Shown piece by piece: positions 6,931-11,195 of a stretch of DNA of 11,195 nt. Origin of the DNA: DASUAS01 sp036502765. Lineage in GTDB: Bacteria; Actinomycetota; Acidimicrobiia; IMCC26256; DASPTH01. Below the pieces are notes generated by a model. That model was not told where the DNA came from. It ran no database searches and saw only the letters and a list, made by a program, of their open reading frames with translations. Made by a program: the position numbers and the translations under genes. The DNA is taken from positions 1 through 11,195 of the forward strand of contig DASXXX010000219.1 of the NCBI GenBank assembly GCA_036502765.1. The letters are read 5' to 3'. Numbering within the stretch: position 1 is the first letter of the stretch; the number at the start of each line of letters is the position of its first letter.

Positions 6931-7737
6931 ATGGACGCGACCGAGTTCCTGGGGCTGCGCGCCACCCACAACCCGGTGCGCTGGTACCTCGACGTCGTGC
7001 CCGGCATCTGCACCGACGACCAGTTCCTGTTCGGCGGCTGCGGCCTCGGCGCCGCCATCGCCGCGCTCGAACGCACCACCGGTCGCCCAGCGGTGTGGGC
7101 GGTGGCGCAGTACCTCTCGTTCGCGCACCCGCCCGAGATCGTCGACATCGACGTGACGGTCGCGAGCGCCGGTCACCAGACCACGCAAGCGCGCGCGGTC
7201 GCGCACGTCGGCGACCGCGAGATCCTCACCGTCAACGCCGCGCTCGGTGAGCGCGACGGCGGGTACGACGGTCAGTGGGCGCGCTTCCCCGATGTCCCGA
7301 TGCCCGACGACTGCCCGCCGCGGCAGCGCATCTCGCGCGTCGACGACTCGCTGGCGCAACGGCTGGAGATGCGCCTGGCCCGCGGTCGCGACCTCGACGC
7401 GCTCGACGGTGCACCCGACGACGGCCACAGCGCGCTCTGGGCGCGCTTCCCGGCCGGGCTCGAGGTGTCGGCGGCGTCGCTGGCGATCCTCGGCGACTAC
7501 GTCCCCTTCGGGGTGGCGCAGGCCCTGGGTCAGTTCGTGACCGGGAGCAGTCTCGACAACACGGTGCGGGTGTGCACGCTCGTGCCGACCGAGTGGGTGC
7601 TCATCGACGTGCGCGTCCATGCCATCGCCCGCGGCTTCGGTCACGGTCGGGTCGAGTTGTGGGCCGAGGACGGCACGCTGCTCGCGACTGCGAGCCAGTC
7701 GTGCGTCGTGCGCCCACGCACCCTGCCGCCCCAGTAG
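6931..7737 (+). CDS. acyl-CoA thioesterase-like protein, TesB-type double hotdog
   Basis: A 268-residue protein with two hotdog repeats, as in acyl-CoA thioesterase II. The first (about 20-110) contains QFLFGGCGLGAAIAALE and the second (about 165-262) contains GSSLDNTVRV and the closing ATASQSCVVR. Aligning the layout to E. coli TesB, the catalytic positions would be Asp189 (AILGDY), Thr211 (SLDNT) and Gln256 (ASQS), with spacing close to the family's. It would hydrolyse acyl-CoA to free acid and CoA in the cytoplasm. It is shorter and more divergent than the second TesB-like gene at 9796-10686, so a different acyl specificity is likely but unproven. It starts at ATG 6931, apparently leaderless, and ends 22 bp from the convergent SRPBCC gene. 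Confidence 0.85.
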   Translation: MDATEFLGLRATHNPVRWYLDVVPGICTDDQFLFGGCGLGAAIAALERTTGRPAVWAVAQYLSFAHPPEIVDIDVTVASAGHQTTQARAVAHVGDREILTVNAALGERDGGYDGQWARFPDVPMPDDCPPRQRISRVDDSLAQRLEMRLARGRDLDALDGAPDDGHSALWARFPAGLEVSAASLAILGDYVPFGVAQALGQFVTGSSLDNTVRVCTLVPTEWVLIDVRVHAIARGFGHGRVELWAEDGTLLATASQSCVVRPRTLPPQ

Positions 7738-7759
7738 CGCCGGTCAGGAGTAGCGACGC

Positions 7760-8227
7760 TCAGGCGGTGACGATCTCCTCGATGCGGGCGAGGGTCTTGT
7801 CCATGTTCTCGGCCGTCTTCTTGCCGCCGCGCACGACGAGCGGCTTGCTCAGGCTCGCCTCCTGGGAGATGTCCCAGGTCTCGCGCACCAGCGTGCCGCC
7901 GTCGACCGGCTCGAGGTCGTAGCGCCAGATCCGGCCACCCCCGAGCTTGGCCCCCCACGACACCGGCGGTTTGGTCTGCCACGCGATCCGCCGGTTCTCC
8001 TCGAAGTCGATGACCTCGTTGGACATCGAATAGGGGATCCCCATCTTCATCGACATCCCGAACGTGGATCCGAGGGCCAGGCGCTCCGACCCCGACTTGG
8101 CGTCGCGCAGCGAGCCCGAGCCGTCGATGTCACGGTGGCGGGCGGGGTCGGCCAGCAGGTCGAAGATCTTCTCGGGTGAGGCGGGGATGATCCGCTCCAC
8201 GGAGACGGTGTCGGTGGTGTCAGCCAT
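7760..8227 (-). CDS. SRPBCC (START-like/polyketide cyclase) family protein
   Basis: A 155-residue single-domain protein of the helix-grip (Bet v 1/START-like) fold, which binds hydrophobic ligands or acts as a cyclase. It opens with VSVERIIPASPEKIFDLLADPARH, the usual first strand and helix pair. It continues with a strand-rich middle (IWRYDLEPVDGGTLVRETWDI) and ends in the long C-terminal helix (ENMDKTLARIEEIV). The start at 8227 begins the family's normal N-terminus; the frame stays open further upstream but that part overlaps the divergent SnoaL-like gene and has no family similarity. A TACGCT box lies 8 nt before the ATG and no Shine-Dalgarno is seen. The ligand is unknown. Confidence 0.88.
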   Translation of the reverse strand: MADTTDTVSVERIIPASPEKIFDLLADPARHRDIDGSGSLRDAKSGSERLALGSTFGMSMKMGIPYSMSNEVIDFEENRRIAWQTKPPVSWGAKLGGGRIWRYDLEPVDGGTLVRETWDISQEASLSKPLVVRGGKKTAENMDKTLARIEEIVTA

Positions 8228-8235
8228 GGCGCGGG

Positions 8236-8241
8236 AGCGTA
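8236..8241 (-). promoter_or_regulatory. possible -10 box of the SRPBCC gene
   Basis: TACGCT on the minus strand ends 8 nt before ATG 8227, with no ribosome site in between. It is consistent with leaderless transcription, but the motif is loose (TAnnnT). Confidence 0.35.
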
Positions 8242-8266
8242 TCGGCACCGGTGGCAGAATGCTCGA

Positions 8267-8308
8267 GGCACCCGACAGAGTGGTGGCCCGAACGGCACCC
8301 GACCAGAG
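8267..8308. repeat. short direct repeat in divergent promoter region
   Basis: GGCACCCGACAGAG (8267-8280) and GGCACCCGACCAGAG (8294-8308) are near-identical and start 27 bp apart. They lie in the 90-bp gap between the divergent SRPBCC and SnoaL-like genes. They could be regulator half-sites or chance; the second runs into the ribosome site of the downstream gene. Confidence 0.4.
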
Positions 8309-8311
8309 GAG
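8306..8311 (+). promoter_or_regulatory. ribosome binding site of the SnoaL-like gene
   Basis: GAGGAG lies 6 nt before ATG 8318 and fixes that start. Confidence 0.65.
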
Positions 8312-8317
8312 CGCATC

Positions 8318-8713
8318 ATGGCGCTGGCGACCCACGACATCCTCGCCATCGAGAAGTTGATCGCCGACTACAACCACGCGGTCGACGCGGGCGACGGGCC
8401 GGCGTTCGCCGCGATGTTCGTCGAGGGCGGATCGCTCGACAGCGGCTTCAACGTGCTCAAGGGTCACGACGAGCTCCACGACTTCGCCGGCATGGTACCC
8501 ACCATTGCGCCCGGCGCCCGCCACTTCGTGAGCAACGTGTCGATCGACGGCGACGGCGACGACGCCACTGCGCGTCTCTACCTCCAGATGTGGGCCACCG
8601 CGGGTGGCGCGGCCGAATCGAAGCTCGTGATCTCGGGTCGGTACGAAGACACGTTGAAGCGCGACGACGGCACCTGGCGCTTCGTCACCCGCAAGATGAT
8701 CCCCGACAGCTGA
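8318..8713 (+). CDS. SnoaL-like / NTF2-fold protein
   Basis: A 131-residue single-domain NTF2-like protein. The N-terminal helices read IEKLIADYNHAVDAGDGPAF, followed by the MFVEGGSLD strand, the GHDELHDFAG helix, and strands ending in YEDTLKRDDGTWRFVTRKM. This is the layout of the SnoaL-like (SnoaL_4 type) family. Members are steroid isomerases, polyketide cyclases, dehydratases or simple ligand-binding proteins, so no reaction can be assigned. A GAGGAG ribosome site supports ATG 8318. The stop overlaps a 7-bp-stem hairpin at 8707-8726. It is divergent from an SRPBCC gene, another small hydrophobic-ligand fold, and the two may share regulation. Confidence 0.88.
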   Translation: MALATHDILAIEKLIADYNHAVDAGDGPAFAAMFVEGGSLDSGFNVLKGHDELHDFAGMVPTIAPGARHFVSNVSIDGDGDDATARLYLQMWATAGGAAESKLVISGRYEDTLKRDDGTWRFVTRKMIPDS

Positions 8714-8726
8714 TCCGATTCAGCTG
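8707..8726. terminator. hairpin overlapping stop codon, possible bidirectional terminator
   Basis: CAGCTGA (8707-8713) and TCAGCTG (8720-8726) form a perfect 7-bp stem with a 6-nt loop. The SnoaL-like stop codon lies in its left arm, and the convergent VanY-like gene ends 34 bp away. No U-tract follows on either strand, so intrinsic termination is uncertain. Confidence 0.4.
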
Positions 8727-8759
8727 GGACGGAGTGAGCGGCAGCACGCGCGAGGGCGA

Positions 8760-9287
8760 CTAGGAGTGCTCCCAGTGCCACGGCTCGGGTGAGGAGCCCC
8801 ATGGTTGGGCCCAGTCGGGGTGGACGAATCCCCATCGCCACGCGTTCGCCTCGAGCCACAGGTACCCGATCGAGTTGAACGTGAGCTTGCCGTCGCCATC
8901 CTGGAAGTCGACGGCGCGGCCCCAGCCGTGGACGCTCGTGCCCGGCACCGCGGCGAAGTCGCAGCTCGAGAAGAAGCAGTAGAAGTTCCGCCACCACTCC
9001 TGCATCTCGTAGCTGCGGTAGCACGACTCGATCCGCGGCGGCCCGGGGAGGGGAGCGGTGAACGAGCTCTCCTCGGGGAACACCGCGGCCCCGGCCAGCC
9101 CCGAGACGAACCCCATCGCGCGCAGCGGGTCGGCGACGTCGTTGGCGATCCGGCAGCTCGGCGTGACCGTCGTGAGCGCACTGTCCGGGAGTCGACCGTT
9201 CTGGGCCGGTTGGGACGCCGGGATGCAGCCGGCAGCCACGCCCGCGAGTGCGAGCACGAGAGCCACCGTGGGCAGGAGCCTGCGCAC
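8760..9287 (-). CDS. VanY/M15-like D-Ala-D-Ala carboxypeptidase-type lipoprotein
   Basis: A 175-residue exported protein. MRRLLPTVALVLALAGVAAGC is split here as a basic start, a hydrophobic core and a lipobox-like AAGC ending at Cys21, so it is probably lipid-anchored outside the membrane. The M15 zinc-peptidase motifs are present: SVHGWGRAVDF supplies zinc ligands His120 and Asp127, and EPWHWEH supplies Glu168 as likely general base and His171 as third ligand. CYRSYEMQEWW matches the family's conserved YRSYxxQ segment. Such enzymes trim peptidoglycan peptides. Four further Cys (45, 89, 104, 109) could form disulfides. The start is a GTG at 9287 with TAGTGT ending 6 nt upstream and no Shine-Dalgarno. 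It is a minimal-length family member without a cell-wall-binding domain. Confidence 0.85.
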   Translation of the reverse strand: MRRLLPTVALVLALAGVAAGCIPASQPAQNGRLPDSALTTVTPSCRIANDVADPLRAMGFVSGLAGAAVFPEESSFTAPLPGPPRIESCYRSYEMQEWWRNFYCFFSSCDFAAVPGTSVHGWGRAVDFQDGDGKLTFNSIGYLWLEANAWRWGFVHPDWAQPWGSSPEPWHWEHS

Positions 9288-9293
9288 GGCGCG

Positions 9294-9299
9294 ACACTA
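9294..9299 (-). promoter_or_regulatory. putative -10 box of leaderless VanY-like gene
   Basis: TAGTGT on the minus strand ends 6 nt before the GTG start at 9287, the same distance as at 6880 and 6931. No Shine-Dalgarno lies between. Confidence 0.45.
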
Positions 9300-9341
9300 T
9301 CGGTCTGCGCTCGTTGCGCGTCGTGATCCACGACGCGAGCC

Positions 9342-9348
9342 GAGGAGG
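9342..9348 (+). promoter_or_regulatory. ribosome binding site of the CBS gene
   Basis: GAGGAGG lies 5 nt before ATG 9354. It is one of the strongest Shine-Dalgarno sequences in the window. Confidence 0.7.
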
Positions 9349-9353
9349 ACGCG

Positions 9354-9785
9354 ATGCTGATCGTGACCGTGCTCCATTCGAAGGGCGACACGGTGGTGAC
9401 CGTGTCACCCGATTCGACCGTGCGTGACCTGCTGGACACACTCGCCCGGCACCGCATCGGCGCGGTGGTGGTGTCGCCCGGCGACCGCATGGTCGGCATC
9501 GTGTCCGAACGCGATGTCGTGCGACACCTGCGGGCGTCGGGCGCGTCGATCCTCGATCGTCCCGTGTCACGCATCATGACCACCGACGTGATCACGTGTC
9601 GACGCGACACCACCGTCGACGAGCTGTTGAGCACCATGACCGAACGCCGCATCCGCCACGTGCCGGTGGTCGACGAGCACGGCGCGGTCGTCGGGATCGT
9701 CAGCATCGGCGACCTGGTGAAGAGCCGCATCTCCGAGCTCGAGGGCGAGCGCGACGACCTCGTCGGCTACATCGGCGCTCGCTAG
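9354..9785 (+). CDS. CBS-domain pair (Bateman module) protein
   Basis: A 143-residue cytoplasmic protein made of two CBS repeats. The first (about 10-62) has VSPDSTVRDLLDTLARHRIGAVVV and ends GIVSERDVVRHL; the second (about 72-128) has RIMTTDVITCRRDTTVDELL and ends VGIVSIGDLVKSRI. The two are internal duplicates of one another. Such stand-alone Bateman modules bind adenine nucleotides or SAM and act as energy or redox sensors. No catalytic domain is attached. The C-terminus DLVGYIGAR is a usual ending for this bacterial family. The gene converges on the TesB thioesterase with a 10-bp gap. Its partner protein cannot be inferred. Confidence 0.92.
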   Translation: MLIVTVLHSKGDTVVTVSPDSTVRDLLDTLARHRIGAVVVSPGDRMVGIVSERDVVRHLRASGASILDRPVSRIMTTDVITCRRDTTVDELLSTMTERRIRHVPVVDEHGAVVGIVSIGDLVKSRISELEGERDDLVGYIGAR

Positions 9786-9795
9786 TCGCGCGCGC

Positions 9796-10686
<891 letters not shown>

Positions 10687-10694
10687 CGATGGTG

Positions 10695-10700
10695 ACGGTA
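10695..10700 (-). promoter_or_regulatory. possible -10 box of the TesB gene
   Basis: TACCGT on the minus strand ends 8 nt before ATG 10686, without a ribosome site in between. It fits leaderless transcription loosely. Confidence 0.35.
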
Positions 10701-10733
10701 TCCGCGGGATGGTCGGCATCGCGGCAGGCTCGC

Positions 10734-10739
10734 TAGCCT
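10734..10739 (+). promoter_or_regulatory. possible -10 box of the SDR gene
   Basis: TAGCCT, identical to the box before the redoxin-like gene, lies 39 bp before ATG 10779. A start near 10746 would leave a leader of about 33 nt containing the AGGGGA ribosome site (10765-10770). No -35 is evident. Confidence 0.35.
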
Positions 10740-10778
10740 CCGACGCGCACTGGCGGCACACCACAGGGGAAAGCATCG

Positions 10779-11195
10779 ATGGGACTCTTCGACGGCAAGG
10801 TTGCACTCGTCACGGGCGCGGGGCGCGGGATCGGGCGCTCCGAATCCATCCTCCTCGCGAGCGAGGGCGCGAAGGTCGTCGTGAACGACCTCGGCGGCTC
10901 TGGCGCGGGTGAGGGCGCCGACAGCACGCCGGCCCAGGAGGTCGTCGACGAGATAAAGGCCGCGGGCGGCGAGGCCGTCGCCAACTACGACGACTGCTCG
11001 AGCTGGGCCGGCGGTGAGTCGATGGTGCAGCAGGCCATCGACACCTTCGGTGGACTCGACGTGCTCATCTGCAACGCGGGCATCCTGCGCGACAAGATGA
11101 GCTTCAACATGTCCGAGGAGGAGTTCGACGCGGTGATCCGCGTCCACCTCAAGGGCCACTTCGCGCCGATCCGCTTCGCCTCCTCCTACTGGCGG
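10779..11195 (+). CDS. SDR family oxidoreductase, MFE-2-type 3-hydroxyacyl-CoA dehydrogenase-like (3'-truncated)
   Basis: The first 139 residues of a short-chain dehydrogenase cut by the window end. The Rossmann motif TGAGRGIG spans residues 12-19. Asp37 at the end of the second strand (VVVNDLGG) favours NAD+ over NADP+. NAG (99-101) lies in LICNAGILRDKM. The combination of NDLGG, an Ala/Gly-rich insertion, VVDEIKAAGGEAVANYDD, NAGILRDK and RVHLKGHF is the phrasing of the dehydrogenase domain of peroxisomal multifunctional enzyme type 2. A role in oxidation of 3-hydroxyacyl-CoA (fatty acid or sterol side-chain) is therefore likely. The catalytic Ser-Tyr-Lys lie beyond the window. ATG 10779 has AGGGGA upstream. 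It is divergent from an acyl-CoA thioesterase, which fits an acyl-CoA context. Confidence 0.88.
   Translation, partial: MGLFDGKVALVTGAGRGIGRSESILLASEGAKVVVNDLGGSGAGEGADSTPAQEVVDEIKAAGGEAVANYDDCSSWAGGESMVQQAIDTFGGLDVLICNAGILRDKMSFNMSEEEFDAVIRVHLKGHFAPIRFASSYWR

Noticed and set aside
5784..7148. Long minus-strand frame spanning the redoxin and thioesterase genes
   Set aside because: Extremely Arg-rich, low-complexity shadow of two well-supported genes.
8127..8133. TGTCACG resembling the ECF41 -35 element
   Set aside because: It lies inside the SRPBCC coding sequence and has no CGTC at the right spacing.
8228..8524. N-terminal extension of the SRPBCC reading frame
   Set aside because: It runs antisense through the SnoaL-like gene; the family's N-terminus starts at 8227.
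8578..9730. Long minus-strand frames around the VanY and CBS genes
   Set aside because: They overlap recognised genes in other frames and show no domain; composition is typical of shadow frames.
10687..10806. Longer start for the TesB gene
   Set aside because: It would overlap the start of the divergent SDR and adds Cys/Arg-rich sequence unlike the family; ATG 10686 is preferred.

Overview
The window is high-GC, gene-dense bacterial DNA with short intergenic gaps. It most resembles an Actinomycetota chromosome, possibly Acidimicrobiia. The reasons are a LuxA-like flavin oxidoreductase, an MFE-2-type SDR, two TesB-like thioesterases, DrrAB-type ABC genes, and several genes preceded by a TAnnnT box 6-8 nt before the start codon with no Shine-Dalgarno sequence (leaderless mRNAs). 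The lineage is an inference; there is no rRNA or marker gene to confirm it.

Layout. 3-2629 (+): a 5'-truncated luciferase-like oxidoreductase followed 5 bp later by a 14-TM DHA2-type MFS exporter that starts at GTG 959. 2765-4610 (-): a DrrA-like ATPase and a DrrB-like ABC-2 permease in one operon. 4726-5640 (+): a divergent ECF sigma factor with a C-terminal SnoaL-like domain. 5840-6880 (-): a three-part redoxin-like protein with a CxC active site. 6931-7737 (+): a divergent TesB-like thioesterase. 7760-8227 (-): an SRPBCC protein. 8318-8713 (+): a stand-alone SnoaL-like protein. 8760-9287 (-): a VanY-like lipoprotein. 9354-9785 (+): a two-CBS-domain protein. 9796-10686 (-): a second TesB thioesterase with an SAE tandem repeat. 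10779-end (+): the N-terminal half of an SDR resembling the 3-hydroxyacyl-CoA dehydrogenase domain of MFE-2.

The most interesting part is 2765-5640. The 115-bp gap between the sigma factor and the ABC operon carries TGTCACA-N16-CGTC facing the sigma gene. Back to back with it is CGTCACG-N16-CGTC facing the ABC operon. As I recall it, TGTCACA-N16-CGTC is the promoter signature of ECF41 sigma factors, so the sigma factor probably activates both itself and the exporter. The sigma protein nevertheless lacks the WLPEP, DGGGK and NPDKL motifs of classical ECF41 proteins. I see no anti-sigma gene. This looks like a self-contained, one-component-type sigma/exporter module whose signal and substrate are unknown.

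The other genes look like ordinary lipid/acyl-CoA and housekeeping accessory functions, arranged mostly as divergent and convergent pairs with compact shared promoters. No RNA genes, mobile elements or CRISPR arrays were seen. No gene-free stretch exceeds 300 bases; the longest is the 199-bp convergent gap at 5641-5839, which holds only inverted repeats.
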